This document shows, piece after piece, positions 44,350 to 59,262 of a stretch of 64,000 nucleotides of DNA. The notes beneath the pieces are model-generated. The model did no database searches. It was given only the letters and a program-made list of their open reading frames with translations, and was not told the DNA's origin. Position 1 is the first letter of the stretch; each line of letters starts with the position of its first letter. Source of the DNA: Nipponacmea schrenckii (lineage: Eukaryota > Mollusca > Gastropoda > Lottiidae); contig CM060200.1 in NCBI GenBank assembly GCA_030562195.1, positions 27,133,023 through 27,197,022 of the forward strand, given 5' to 3'. The translations under genes were made by a program, and so were the position numbers.

Positions 44350-47300
44350 AGGCGCTAATAAAGAAACATCGAAATTATTAAAATAATATACATAAATACA
44401 TATAATGTACTTGTACAATCAGTCGGCAATTACCAAGCGTTGAGTATTTTACAATATACACTGGACAGAGCAGAATAGTTCTCTTTTAGATCTATGTAAT
44501 TTTGTAATTGTTCGTGAAAATCTCTGACTGTAGCACATGTTCGTTGAAAACAGGATGGTCCCTTTAATACATGTAAATGAAAAAAAATACATCAAAGTAA
44601 TGGTTGATAAAGAAAGTGAAATAATGAGAAAATAATAAAGACATTGATGAAGATATCATCATTGGAGCATGTCCTGTATGTTATTATAGAACATGCCCTG
44701 GACATCTGTACCACCAACAGAGACAAATTACTATTTTAATTATTGATAAGGCTTGATATCTGATACTGATTCTCGATGTTCTTATAAGATTCATAATGCA
44801 CGGTAAAAATGAGATTGGACATAAGAAACTGCCTTTATATTCAACCAAATATGACATCTGTTTCGCTATACACGATGACTTTCCAAGGTCGTTATGGAAA
44901 GAAATAGCAATAGCCGATGTCTTCATAATTCACCGCATTGCACACTGCGATAAAAAACCAGAGTGGTGGTTCATCAAAATATAGATGCCCCTGAAACCTA
45001 AATCTAAAATTTTATCTTGGTAAAATTTCCCTCATCGTGGACAATATGATGCAGTCCATCTCTATTCCTAAACCTTTGACATTTTAAACTAAATTTCACA
45101 ATAGTGATTTCGACAAATTTGATTAAAAAACTGAGACGCGATTATATTATTGCCTAATTTGATTCGAACTCAATATTTGACGATATGATCGAAAAAACTA
45201 GTCGTAAAAGTTTGGATGACTAGTACAATGTAAAAATATTAGATATTAGTAAAGCCCTCCAGCTATATTTTATTATTATAATACATTTCACTATTGACTA
45301 TTACTTCATTACTAATATAACTTTTATAAGACGGCATATTTATATACAGAAAATACATATTTAAACTCACAATGTACAAGAAAATCTCGATCGAGTTGCT
45401 CGTTCATCATCGCACCACATCTCTACAAAGGGGGTGGGGGCATAAGCAAGTTCCACTCTATTTTACAGAGGACAATTTTCAGCCCGCAATACATTATAGG
45501 AAAGAAAAGTGTGTTTTTCTTTTCAACGTAAAATGTAATAAATGGTATTGAGGCAAAGACATTTCTAAGATTAACAGCATTATTTTGAATCTCCTATACC
45601 AATGGAACAATTCACATAACATTTTTTTTACTCTGATTGGACTAAAGGTACGATTTGGGTTATAAACACGAATAGTCAAATATATTCTAACAGAAATACC
45701 GCGATTGAAACCCATAAACATTTTCATTCGGCTATAAAATTGCACTGTAAACATATCATATCATGACTTTAAAATTGGAACGAAGAATCATACAAATACA
45801 GTGCTCTTGATATTTGAAGAATGGAGGTGAAATTGAATGAATTGAATGAAAATTAAATGTTACCATTGTCAAACATGTAACATATTAAACCACATGCTTT
45901 CATTGCATTGTAATACAGTTTAGCTTGTATTCGTATTTACTACAGACTATGATCATTGTTCATCAAGGGCTCTTGAAAACCAAAACCAACTGTGTTTGGC
46001 CAAATTGGCATTTTTACATTCTTACATTTTCCAAATTTCATGATTCAGACCAAATCTTATATGACGTTAAATCGCTTTAGAAATTGGTTTTTACTACGTG
46101 TTGTATGTGTCGTATAGTCATTATACATTCAAGCTTTGAATTACGTTTTTATTGACTTGTATATTTGACGAATATTTATTCTGTTTTGCTACCATCTTGC
46201 AGTACGTAAGAAGTTTTGTCTTTGCTTGGTGTCCAATGTCCATTTAGCTTTACTATCTCGAGTTCATTTTTAAAAGATATTGTTTTAGCGCACTAGGTAT
46301 CCAAAAAGAATTCAACTGAGCACACGTCGTACACAAACGTCAATTTTCTTTGCCAGTGGGTGTATCTTAACTCTTATATTGTTACATACAAAGTCTTTCT
46401 GCAATCCAAGTTGTCAAAAATAAAGAAATGGGCGTAAATAGAAGCATAATAATACTGAAGTTTGTTAGAACCCTATAGTGTATTGTCATCCGAGTGTGAC
46501 CACATTATCTGTCTATTCGCAGTGGAGAATAGACAACTAGCGACTATTCGTGTACACTTTAATTGCTCGGAATGAAAGATATGTATTTTCTTCACATTTA
46601 ATTGGTATAGAGGTCTTGTGAAGAATTTCGGATGCATGTTGCGAGGCATAGAGTTGAGTTTATGTTATTGTGAATACAAACTCGACACGAGGTGGTGGGT
46701 AACACGTTACACAATTCACCAGAGTCGACTATCAGTTATCGTGGTATACGTAACTCATAATATACACTTTATGTAAATTCAGCAAGAATGAAATAAGATA
46801 GAGTTTTAGGATAGGATACTATTATATCGTGTGGCAGTTTTAAGATTAGATATTTGACTTCATTAAGGATACGACTGGCGCGGATTAGCGGTGTGATATA
46901 TTACGATTTATGAAGCAATTTATAGTTATACCTTTATAAATATTATACCTTGTAACATTTCAGAGGATTTTACATTCAACGTTTTTCAAGCTTATGAAAT
47001 TCTAATGGGATAAAATTGAAAATTAAGTGTAGCAAATTATTGCCATATAATTCATCACAGTTGAGTGGCAACTGTGGACATTAACCAGCAAGTAAGGTGA
47101 GTTATAGGTACTTATATTAATCTTTAGTCATTTCAGGTCATCATTATAATACTCGGGATCAGTGAAATGGTTGTTTAGACTGTCAGTTGACTAATAGATA
47201 TAATTAAATTTTACTGTATGGAGTATCGTCTTCTAATGTAGAGAAAACTATATCTATAGCTATCTATATAGCTTTAAAATATAGTTCGTACTAGGGATCT

Positions 47301-50300
47301 TTAAGGGACGCAGGTTAGTGGATACATATATTGTAAACATTACTTTGAAATAGTACACATTTTAAAAAGATTAACAGGTAAATTTTTTGTATAAATATTT
47401 TTGGTGGAGTCATAACTTTGGAAAAGGTTTTGAATAGGAAAAATAAATTGTAGTATAATTTGGCAAACTGATATGTAGTTGTAATAAATGCTACAGGCCT
47501 TTGACTTGAAAATATTTACAATGTAGGACACTTTGCAATATGGAATGCAGATCAAGTGTTGACTTCACTTGCGATGTAGGACAATTATTATAGTATTTTT
47601 TCCTCAATACATCAGTGTAATAAACGGAAAGAAAACTGAGTTGGGTTACACGATGTTTTACTCTTACTGTTTCAGTTTCCCCAATAGTGACTAAACCCGC
47701 AATGAGTGTTTGAGTGTATAGTTGATAATACTAGTAGTTTCATAGACTGGCCATTTCATTGGTCATCGTACTGGTCACAGCGATAACATCTCGTACAGCT
47801 GGACTTTGACATTAGCCAATCATTGACAGAGGATTTCAGTAAAACGTAAAGATGTTTCGGTAGTGAGAAGGATTATGATTAAATACTGAATCGGTCGACA
47901 ACTTTAAGGATAAGTGTACCTATATCAATACAAAATAGTATTATAGTAATCCAGTGGATATAGTAAATCATATTGGATAATTTCTCCAGTTCTGTAGGCA
48001 AATTATTTAATGAAAATACAGGTAAGACTTTGAAATATGAATTTAATTTTGTTTCAAATTCCATTTTTTAATATGATTTAACATGATTCGATTAAAGATA
48101 TTTAATGTTTTACAAAAATATAATGATGTTCTGTTACATAAAAGAAGTAGGCGCACCGGTATTTATACCAAGAGAAATTCAAATCTATATACAATAGTGG
48201 TGGTGCGAAACAGACCATGCTTACTCTTTTCAAAACACTTGATGGCACTTCTAGTAGTCCAGTCATATTTGCCATAATTTGGACGAGATGTTGATTAACA
48301 GAATTGCCTTGTTCGGGGATTTTTAGTGCAAATCTTTCTACTTTTCAAACTCAAAGAAACTGGACCGAATTTCCCTATTACTCTTTATAGAAGTTATATG
48401 TAATTCTTTATATTTGTTATTTTTTAAATATTTAACAAAACTTCGACTTGAATACACTGTTATTAACATATCGACACTTATGCGCTCTACTATATATTAT
48501 AGAAAAAATACATTTTTTAGATAGAATCCACTCTTACAGTAAATATTTGTACATTTAAAAACTTAAAATTCTCCTTTAGAAAAGTAACGTTTAAAAGGAA
48601 AAAGGAAATTGTTACTTGAAAATGTTTGAAAATATGTTTATGATTACTTAACGTACCAATTCTATAAGAGATTTCAATTCTAAGATACAACCCAAATCAG
48701 TTAACGATTCTCCTTCACCAACAATTTATGATATTCTGATTAATCTGTTTACGATATTCTTCCACTAAGATCATAGTTATTTTTATTATATATTTATTTG
48801 TAGTGTTGTAGCCCGGAATCGGTTAATTTTCAGGACTGCTTCGTAAGAAAGTTGTATGCCAGGATTAATTATTATAAGGTTGATTATCTGTATCATTTAG
48901 TTCCAATATGAAGATATAATACATAAAATTAAATTTTAAAGTTTTACAATTTGATTGCATTGATTGAAATATATAAATTTGATTAATATAGTTGTGTCAG
49001 ATAGTAGCTAATGGCTGCAGTTGGCTTGTACCAAACACGTGTTGGGATACAGAAACCACATGAGGACCACTGAAATCGCTTGAGATCGAAATCCTCAAAA
49101 AGTACCTGCATTGTACCAAAAAGTAAATGATAAATATATATACATTTGTAAGAGATAGAATGATAATTGGGTATGATTGGTTTATTCGAGATTTAGAGCT
49201 TAACTTGATTCTATAGTTACATAAAACATCATAGGAATGTCGACAATTTAATAAAAGGCCCTACAGAGATACTCGGCTTCGTACAAATATGTGTACTGTT
49301 TTAAAATAACCCCTGGGACTTGTTTTTCTGAACCTAATTTGTTAGTCTTAAAGCTATTATTAATCTAGGATTCCACTACATAAATTATCGTGGCACAAAT
49401 GAATCCGTTAGACACGGTATTGCCACCCTTTCAAAACACCCGAAGCCTTTCTGCTTTAGAGATTCCACATGCTATTTTTATATGCGTAACATTTCGAAAT
49501 ATTTCTTTGTAGAGCGTTAATGACTTATTTTCTGACTTCTTATTTCTTCGACAAAGAACTATGTAACTGTTGGATTTCTGAGACAGGTGCGCTTTTAAGG
49601 ATTTTCTCGCTAATTATCCTTTTTCTAATTGATACCTCGTTAGTCCAAAACCAATCCACCCAATTTGGAGCAAGTAATTCATCTCTGTCCGAGATCGACT
49701 TTGTGTAGATAATGTTTAAACCACAACACCTACAATTTAAGGTTAGAAATCATATTAGTTTACAAAGGTTAAGCCATGATGAGATACAGTTACATCAAAT
49801 ATTGTAAGAATGTAAGATATCGAGGGCCTTCAATTTTATCTCATTATGAATATTGGACACAAGGATGAACGTTATTCGAATTCAGATATAATCAATAATA
49901 ACATAGTCAAACCATGTTATAATTAAGTTTTAATCGTCACTTTTCGTTTTGGATCTTTCACAGGTTTTTTTTTTCTTTTTTTTTGTGTAACCGTTCTCTT
50001 GAATTTGTATAACACAAAAAACAAAACGAATATATAATTTCTAAGGTTGGAATTGTACCTCGTTGATATTAAGATTCCGAAGTATACTTTATGATTCAGA
50101 GTTAACATATTCATATTTTAAAAAAAGATATTGTACATAGACGGAAAAAACAATTTTGGGCGAGACATTAAAGATGCAAAATTAATGTCGACTTAAGACA
50201 TGAAGAGGATACAGTGAGTAAAATAAACTAATGTAGTTATTAAGACACCCTAGTGTAGTAAACAGTAAAGTATATTTTACGAGAGGAAATATAAGATTTA

Positions 50301-50920
50301 AACATTTTTTTACACCCTTTTAATAATGAGGATTTACATTAAAAATTGTTTGATAGTGACAAGTGGTGGGGTTTTATGTAACGTTCATCTAATCTAATAC
50401 TCCTGTCTAAGACTGAATATCTAATATTTATTGTGTGGGTTTATCGTGTATTTATATTGCTTCAACTCATAAAGTTATTTTCTATATCATATTATAGAAG
50501 TCTGGATAGTTTCATGATTCTCTCTAACCCCATAGAGTCAAAGATATATCAAGACTTGATGCCGTTTTGACGACAAAACCTGTCGCAAAGATGCATCAGT
50601 TTGTTTTTGAAGACTAAACTTGACCCGAACTCTTGCCTTCTTACAGAAATACTATTACTATCTATAAACTCTTTCATCGTCTGTGTGATAGTCAATTATG
50701 TATTCAAGGCTATATAGCCTTATACCTTCTCATATTGATATATATTGGAAACTAGTCTAAGAGTACTGATTATAGGAATACTTCCTATTATATTGGACTT
50801 AAACTTACCAGGTGCCATGACTAAAAAGTCTGTATATAGTATGATTTATTCATGAAACTAAGTAATTGTTGATAGTTTTATGGATTGATTGGATTATAGA
50901 GTTTTTCTGTCGTACAGATA
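44350..50920. other. Intergenic stretch, nothing recognised
   Basis: About 6.6 kb of AT-rich sequence. A perfect 8-bp hairpin (GTCTATTC / GAATAGAC) lies at 46511-46534. No gene, RNA gene or tandem array supported. Confidence 0.4.
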
Positions 50921-50934
50921 CGACACCAGGTCCA

Positions 50935-51050
50935 CTGAAATAAAGAAAGAAACGAAAGAAATATATTTTACAAGGATAACAACTTCGGTTCCCAGTTAAG
51001 GATCCTTTATTCCAGCTGTTCCCTAGACAAACCTCTTGGCATTGATGTGT
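50935..51050 (-). repeat. SINE-like dispersed repeat, opposite-strand copy
   Basis: Minus strand reads ATCAATGCCAAGAGGTTTG near its start and AAGTTGTTATCCTTGTAAAA near its end, as in the intron 1 copy, with a different middle. It ends in a TTTCTTTC-like tail. Confidence 0.75.
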
Positions 51051-51604
51051 TGAACAAAGACTTACATTGGCCAAATATAAATTTTCAATTTTTGTGTCAT
51101 TCTAAGAGTTTGTATACCTTTGAATAATTTAAGTCTATTTTGATTTTGAGACGAGATGAAAGTAAAAGAAAAAGTGCAGTAAGCCTACGTCAATCTCAAC
51201 CATTAATTAACACTTAAGCTAGGATGACATTAAAAAACGACAAAATAGACACTAGCAAAATTAATGACGAGCTGAATAAACATGCATACAACCATGTCAA
51301 GGAGAAAACAATAACATATTTATCCATTTTTTACCACTGACTTAAAATATTTGAAAACGCACCCTTTGACTTGTTTCTGTACATATGATCTAAGATATAT
51401 TTCTAAGAAAAATAAACCTCAAAAATATTTCCCCTTCTGATATGATGAATCACTTTCCTAAATATTGACAGTTTCATACATTCCACTATCTGATAAGCAC
51501 CTTTTTAAATTCTCCAAGAAATAAGACAAATGTTTCATTCGATGCATTCCATATTTTAACGCACCGTATGAAAATTTTGAGTCACAAAAGATTACCATTG
51601 GAAA

Positions 51605-51830
51605 TCTTAATTACCCTTTAATAATGGAACATAATTTTATGGGACTACTCCTGAGTTTTTATTGTACACAACGTTTCAACAATTCACAGTGACGTCATCA
51701 GGTGAATAGTAAAATACCATATAAAATGATGATGCCATTGTTAATTGTTGAAATGGTGTGTAAAATTTAGTTTACCATTTAATTACTAGTATGTGATCTC
51801 TACCCCTAAATGTCGCTTAAGGATTTTCTT
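51605..51830. repeat. Two related repeat tails in inverted arrangement
   Basis: One copy reads on the minus strand (CACCTGATGACGTC .. TAAAATTATGTTCC, ending about 51607). The other reads on the plus strand (GATGATGCCATTG .. ATGTCGCTTAAGG, ending about 51825). Both align to the single copy at 43990-44140. The perfect CRE palindrome TGACGTCA inside the first copy is probably incidental. Confidence 0.55.
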
Positions 51831-51844
51831 AAATACCTTGACAA

Positions 51845-51962
51845 GGTGTAAGACAGGGAGACATTTTGTTGCTTATCTTATTCAATAAGTATATAAATGA
51901 ATCTATTACTCGAGAGTAATTTAACAATGTTCTCCCTTTACTTTACTCTCTTTGTGCATCCA
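51845..51962 (+). pseudogene. LINE reverse transcriptase fragment
   Basis: Plus strand encodes GVRQGDILLLILFNKYINE, then a TAA at 51917. It is the same motif and same DNA family as 44149-44256 and aligns a little past the stop. Broken and non-functional. Confidence 0.8.
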
Positions 51963-53060
51963 CCAATTCCCTAATGCATTTATCAAAAAAATTGACTTCT
52001 TATGTGGAAAAAATATGACTTTTAAAAGGATACCCTTTTAAGAAAATTAAATTCTTCAAGTGCTGTAAAAAATGTGTAACTCGTGCACACAATTAAATTA
52101 ATCTGAAAATAATACGTCAGACTAGTGCAATCTAAATAAAGAATATATTTGGTTTTTAAGTTGGAATGTATGTAATAATATTGATATTACTGTTTAATGT
52201 ATACAACGACTATTTGTTAACTTCGCTAATGACATGACTTCTGTAAAAGGGGTGGTGAAGGCCCCAGGCACGAACTATTTAATGAAATGGAAAGTAAAAT
52301 GCAAATTGTTAACATTTAACATGCTTATTCATTGACATTTGCATATCAACTATCTGTTTATAAAATGAATAACAGCCTTGAGAAATAACATTTTTCCATA
52401 AGGAATATAATACGAACAAAGACATTTTAACATTGTGAAAGTTTCACATGAAACTCATTTGGGCATAGAAGAAATCTTAAGCTGCACTTTGTGCAATTTC
52501 TTGCTGTAAAGATTTATTGCATTCTTACAAATTTTTCAACTGGTACATATAAATCGGTTTTCGTTTTAGAAGAGCTGTAGAAATGTGTATCGTTGTGTAC
52601 TTTAAATCTGTCCGTCATAAATGAAAGCTAGGGAAGTCAATTTTATCAGAAAGGGGTAATACAACGCAATGTTACAAAAAAGCACACCCCTACCACTATT
52701 ATGACATAATTGAAAAATTTGACTTAATCCTTGGGAGAAACTCCGTATACCTAGAGGGATAGGTATATGCCGGTAAAAGGTTTAGAAAGAATAAAACATG
52801 ACAAATTAAGCATGATGGTTATTCTTCGTTATAAAATGTATAATGTTTAAAACATACAAGTGTGATAATAAGCCTATTATAAAAAGTTTTTTTATTTCAA
52901 TCAGATGGTTTATTCAGCTTTTTGTGGCTGTGTGCTGATAAAACTATTACTGGTGATAGCTCCTTAACGTTAACTCTTAACGATACCCACGATACCATTG
53001 AACTTCCAAGTACAGTTTCAATAACGACCTTCTGAGTATTCTAGTTGTTAGTGGTCCTGC
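51963..53060. other. Intergenic stretch, nothing recognised
   Basis: AT-rich sequence with no supported feature. Confidence 0.4.
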
Positions 53061-53074
53061 TCTCTTCCAGTCGA

Positions 53075-53150
53075 CTCAGCTGTAAAATGTTACGGATAAT
53101 CCAGGAAAGATCAAGGCTTCGGGGTATGGCCAAGAACAATGTGGTCGTCA
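53075..53150 (+). repeat. SINE-like dispersed repeat, 5' part
   Basis: CAGCTGTAAAATG, then GGATAATCCAGGAAAGATCA, match the intron 1 copy (2107-2150). A second related block, TCTGCAACATCAAAAGGTATT at 53411, recurs at 56028 (GCTGCAACATCAAACGGTATT). Confidence 0.65.
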
Positions 53151-54466
53151 GGATCTGCGAGGATGTAACGCGATTATTTCTTCGTTGATTGAAATTAATT
53201 TAGAAACATTTATTTTGTATTTATTCTGATAACTACAGATATACAACTATAAAGACGAGCAACGTCCTGCAGTGTGCAAGAAGGGTATTTTTGCCAGAAC
53301 AGTGGCAGTAGCCTCGCCTGTAGCACACTGGACCTCATATTATTGACCCATCCGAGCGACATGGACTCTTGTCAGCCTCCCAAACCTACCTCAATGACAT
53401 GGGGATTCTGGTCTGCAACATCAAAAGGTATTATGTCGACCCAACTCACCGAACCATCGCCGCATATTTGAAGAGAAAGAGTCTAGAAATCAGCTGTTAC
53501 ATGTGGTAAATTGTTGAATATGAAACTGGTATCTCATTAGTGTGTAAGTGGTACAATCTCATTATCTGATAAAATCATTACATATTTCAACAACACTTTA
53601 ATATATTATGATATATAGTTTTCTCCTCTAGTACTTACTTTTACGAGGAATAAATAATTTCATTAAGATTGACTAATGATTCGAAATATCGTCACAGTCA
53701 ACGGTATAGAAGTGTGAGAATATGCTGATAGGGCTAGAATTCGGGGTAAGCCAACTTAGTTTGTAAATAGAGGGTTACAGTACTATCTAACTCTACCAAA
53801 CACTGAATCCAGTAAATTAAGTGATAATATGAGAACTGTTCTTCAAGCCATTGACATTCGCGGCGAAGCTCATTAGCAAGATACTCTTGTAGAATAGTGC
53901 TTGAAACCTGCAAAAGAAAATATAAGAACAGTTCTTCAAACAATCGACATTCTTAACTGTGCAGATCATTAGCAAAGTACTCCTGCAGAATATTGCTCTA
54001 GTTACAGATAATTACCTTTTGTGCATGTAATCTATTACACGTACTTCAACATTAAATAACCTACTTACTCGTTTTTCTTATTACCTCATGTTAATTTAAC
54101 AGTCAGGTTTCTGTTCCATTTTTCACTATAGTTTAAACGATGCTTGAAATCAGTATTTAAACTTTAATTATCGACATAAGGTAACTATATATCATCTTAA
54201 ATTGGCTCCTGTACACTGATAACTTTATAAATACTTCTTGAATTCCAATGGCGGTACTATTCTTAATGGGACTTTGTTATAATGAGATATTGTGTGTAAT
54301 GATTTTTTGAATCAAATTTTATTTAATGGTCTTCGGTATGAAATTATTCCAGCTGTATTCATTCGAGGAGACGCGATAAGAGGCAGTATCCGGAAAGTCT
54401 TTGAAAGATTCTGTAATGAAATGTGCTCCCTACTCTTAGTTGTTGGATTATCCAGGTGCTTAATAA

Positions 54467-54532
54467 TGTGTAAGACAGGTAGACTATACGTTGCCTACCT
54501 TGTGCAGTTTGTATATACATGTAAATAATTCC
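54467..54532 (+). pseudogene. Possible LINE reverse transcriptase fragment
   Basis: Plus strand encodes CVRQVDYTLPTLCSLYIHV, a decayed version of the GVRQGD..LP.LF.LYIN motif. The remnant is short and supported mainly by likeness to the two clearer copies. Confidence 0.45.
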
Positions 54533-54539
54533 ACAACTC

Positions 54540-57500
54540 AGATATTCTCTGCAGTTGCTTCTAAATAAGTTCCTTAAACGAATTGATTTGGAGTTGTTCG
54601 CCCTACTTTTCTGCTTCTTATATGGCTAATACAGACTGCCAACTCATAGCATTACGTTACAATTTGTTAAAATCTTTGAGCCCTCGTTGATAACTATGTT
54701 GCCACTACTCACCGCTTACTTAATGGTTCATAGAAAACAAAGAAATAAGGGTTTTTTATTAATCTGGTTCTGGACAGATATGATTGAAACAAACTAATAT
54801 TGAGATCATTATAGACGTCAAATTTTATTTTATTTTAACATGGTTACTCTTCGCACCTGCTTAGATAACGTAGCTAATGAAGCATTTTAAACTTGTAACG
54901 AAACCAGGAAAGTCAGATGTCAGTTCAAATAAAGACGGTTTGAAAATATTATTGTTTAAAACGACCATCAAAACATTTCAACAACAGGTACACTAACCAG
55001 TTTGACATAAAACAATAGACCTTGTTATCTACAGCTAAAATATACCGTATCTTTAATAAAGAAATACTTGAAATATCTTAATAATCCCATAATTTTAATT
55101 TATGATGTAAAAAACTTGATAAATAGGTTTGTAAAACTCTTATAGCAAGTTGGGTGACATTTTTCGTAGCGAAGTGCAGAACTTGTTTTAGGTCAAAATG
55201 TTTTCATTTACGCAAAATACAACACATGTTAAATTTATGCAAGATAAAACGTGTGAAAGTTAGAATTTATTTTTTATGAGCTTTATATTCTGAAATATAC
55301 ATATCGTTGGTCAAGCCCAGAATGGATAGCAGGAGCGATATGTTAGAAGTAGTAATACGAGTCTTCTAGAGATGCTAGTAAATTTTGACAACATTTTATT
55401 TATTTCTCTCACAGCCTTAATTTTTCATTGTCTTGTTGGAATAATTGAATAATATTTGGCATATCAATATGTTAGTTGTTATTTGTTTTGTAGAACACTG
55501 GAAGTGTTCCGTCCTGTTGTGTTCAGTAAATCAGTCCAATAGACAACACAGATAAATTTTAAATAACTGAATAAGAGTAATAATACTATCAATGGATTCA
55601 CTTTCTCAGCTCAGCATTTCCCTATGTCACAATATACATACCAATCAGAGAAGACCTGCCTATCACAGAATTATTGTGTACTAAACATATGGAAATTCGC
55701 TGTCTTTCAGGTCATTCTGGTTTGCACACTAACTGAAATTGGCTTATGATGCCAATACTGACCACCTACAATCCGAGTACAGATTGAAATTGAAATGATT
55801 GTAAGAAAGAAGTGAACATGTTATTTCCAGGATTATACATCTTCTTATTGGTAAGTTAAATTATCGTATAATATACACTCGTACATACAGCCAAAGTCCG
55901 AACCATCGGCTTCTATTCCAGAATCTAACAGCTATTAATTGACATTATCAGCTGGCCATCTGACCGCCAAGAGATTGTTTTCTGCCAGCCTCTCCCCCTT
56001 GACAGGGTGGGGGGGGGGGTGTCCGGGCTGCAACATCAAACGGTATTTTCTCAACTACAATCTTTGTATAATCTTCAATTACTGAGGATCAGTTACTATG
56101 AATGATCTAAAATCCCCCATTACACCGGGGAGATGACGATGGGTTTTAACAACATAATATTAAACTAAATTCCGTGGGGAAACAGTCATTCTCGGAATTA
56201 GAACCGTTTTGATGCCCTAAGAAACAGGTCGTCAGTGCAAATTAAAATTATAATCCTACGAGATTAATACGACCAAAGACCTTAGCATTCATGAAAGTAC
56301 ATAAGACATTTTGAATGGAGCCCCATCACGTATAGTATATTACATGTAGGGATGAAAGCATATTTTTTTTGTTTTTTTACATTTGGGAAATTGGTTGGGT
56401 ACACCTTCGTTTACGAAAATATTTTACAGAAGCGGGGGATAAGGTATGAATGATATCAAAGTTAAACAGTGAATCGGTAGTTGATTCTAAACCCCTGGGA
56501 TTTTCTACACCAATCTATAGAAATCTATTAGTTTATTAAAGTCTTTTTGATGATTTAATGAAGTTAGGATCTGTCTGGATGTTCAATATTGGTCTATCGC
56601 ACCCTTGTGATTCTATTTGTAAATGAAAGACAAACTTCTAACGATGAATTACCAGTAATGAAATATAAAGATATGATCGTATGATGTCATATAGAGAGTA
56701 AAGTCTGAATCACTGAGATCACCATGTTCATTCACTAGATTACGCCTCATTGGTTTGGCTCCAAACCCAATGTTAGTTTGTTTGAAGCTAATAGAATATT
56801 GGTTTTTGGTGATAAGTTAATAGAATGTGGTTTCTCAGGACGGGTCGATGGAGAGATGACTAGCTTAATAATAGGGTGATACCATGTGATTAAAAGGACA
56901 TGCCCTAACTATCCCTAGCATCTGTCTCGCCGTAGTACTTACATAGTGGAACTAAAACCCATACCATTGGACAATGACTTAATAACTTCAAAATATAGGG
57001 CGAATAATGGATTCTAGGCTTTCTTGTCGACCAACAGATTAAGTTTTTATTACAAAATACGAACCTATGGTAATGGTTTTTGAAAAGAGTTGATAGGTTA
57101 TAGGTTAACGAAGGACCCCGGGGACAATGTCGTCCACCAGCACAGCAAAGTTTTTAGTAATCTAAGCCTGGTTAAAATAAGTTATTAGAGGTTATCGGTT
57201 CGGTTGTTGAATTTTTTATGGTAATTAGATAGTAGAGTTGCTTCAACTATTAAACCTCGTAACCGATTAAACATAGTCCACTTCTTGCTTTCTTTAAATT
57301 CGGGGGCATAAAACATGATGTAAGCCGACCCTTGATAAAAAACAAATCTGTTATGAAATGGAGCATGATACTAGAGAATAGTTAATCCCCTAAAACATGA
57401 TCTACTTGATACAAATTCAGCCCTCTTATCGAAATGAAGCGACAGGGCGACAAGTACACAATAAAATGTCATTAAATAACACATCTACATTTTTCTAAAT

Positions 57501-59240
57501 ATCTGACAGTTAACACTCATCTACTACTACAGTTGGTAGTATTGGTCAGAGAGGAGAGGGGTACTACAGATGGGGCTTGAACATATTATTGATCAGATCA
57601 CGGGGGAAGGGGGGGGGGGTGTATGGGGTTTATTAGCTATTGCAATGGACATATTTTCGAATGGTTAATACTGTATTAAGACGGTTGCTCTATTACCTAA
57701 GGAGATATGGCTACATGACGCAGACTGCACAAACACGGAATCATCATGGATAAAATCGAAACGCGATATCTTTAAACAGATTGAAATTAACAAATTAACT
57801 ACACTAACCACAAGAGCCAGGTAAATGACCACCAAAGTAGTAGTTAAACAACATTTCATGACATGTGGTTTTGACATGTAGGCTGTGTTTCTAAATATGC
57901 ACTTTAGTTTACAGTATGGTGCATTGGGAAACGTTATCTTAAATACATGTTGACTTAATGTTTCGTTCATGCTTTTAACGAGTTTCTCTAATAGAAGTGT
58001 ATCGGGATTAACACGCAATGTTCATTAGACAATGATCTATCTAAATATTCTAACATTCTCTAAAAAATGACACAAAATCTACTCCCTTCGTCTGTTATTT
58101 TGGTTATTTTATAACACAGTTTTATCTGTGTGTGGTACGCGACTTGGTGAGAACAAAGACCAGGAAATTAGTTTCTTTGAGATAAATTACCACGACAATT
58201 TGACATGTTGAAGCACCAGAATGATAATATCTGTAGTGGATATTAGAACGAGGTGTCGAGTGGAACTCGTTAATCAATTTTAATTAATCAGAGCACAAAG
58301 GATAAAAGAATTCGAAATCGGGGGTCAATTTAAAGGGTTTGTTTCGGGTTAAAAAAAAGATTAAGCTGAAACACGGTATTAGTTATGGAAGTCTACTGCA
58401 GTCATATCACCCTTGACTTCTCGTCCACTGAATCATATCGAGATGGTTTTAAAATAGGTTCTTAACAGGTAGCTGAGGGACTAGAATAGTGCAAATATGC
58501 ACAATTGAAAATATCTGACAAAATAAGTTTGTAAGATTTTTCGTCTTATGAAAGAGATTGTTAAGTGGTCTCAAGGTTAGATGGAGGTTAATCCAATAAA
58601 ATGAAATATTGGTTAATAGCAGAAGGTATTTCTTATAAAATTAAACAGTTGTGTTAATGTTACAAACTCAGTGCCAGAGGGGCATGTATAGTTCTATTCG
58701 AACTATGCTACATGTGTTTACAAGTACATGTACCCTACATGAAATAATTCGTTTTAGTGAAGTAGTTACTTATTTGTATGTCTTTCTATGGATCTGGTCA
58801 AAGACCGGTTCTGGAGTTCAAAGAAAGTGAGGGAACCATTTCAGAATTCTTTTGAATTCACTATCGAAAAGTTTTTTGTCTTCAGGCTGTGGTATGACTG
58901 TACATGTGGGCCCTTTCTTCCTCTTTATCACAAGTTATTATCTATACAGCCCTTGCTTATTTTTTCCGACTCAACAGATATTGTGAAAGACAAACATCGT
59001 CTATTATACTGTTCAATGTACACAAACAGTTTATAGCAGTCAACAAATGACAACTAAATACCAATCATCTTAATTGAGCAGACAAATGAACAGTGACAAG
59101 CAGACAAGTATTTATTTAAGACTAAAAATTAATTCAGAGAAAAAAAATTCATTGTTATAAAATGACCTCTCCATCATTTTTCTTTCATCCTGGCTGAATA
59201 GAAGGGCAAAGTACTTGAAAATGGGGAGAACATAACACGC
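54540..59240. other. Intergenic stretch, nothing gene-like
   Basis: About 4.7 kb. Long G runs occur at 56008-56020 and near 57604-57621. A 117-codon minus-strand frame (57665-58018) has one hydrophobic segment but no recognisable domain and is about chance length for this base composition. Confidence 0.4.
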
Positions 59241-59262
59241 CTATTGAGATTGATGTTTTGTT

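Noticed and set aside
51670..51720. Hammerhead ribozyme suggested by CTGATGA .. GAAAC on the minus strand
   Set aside because: The bases between the two core pieces do not form the needed stem II.
57665..58018. 117-codon minus-strand frame with a hydrophobic segment
   Set aside because: Length expected by chance at this AT content; no domain, splice or neighbour support.
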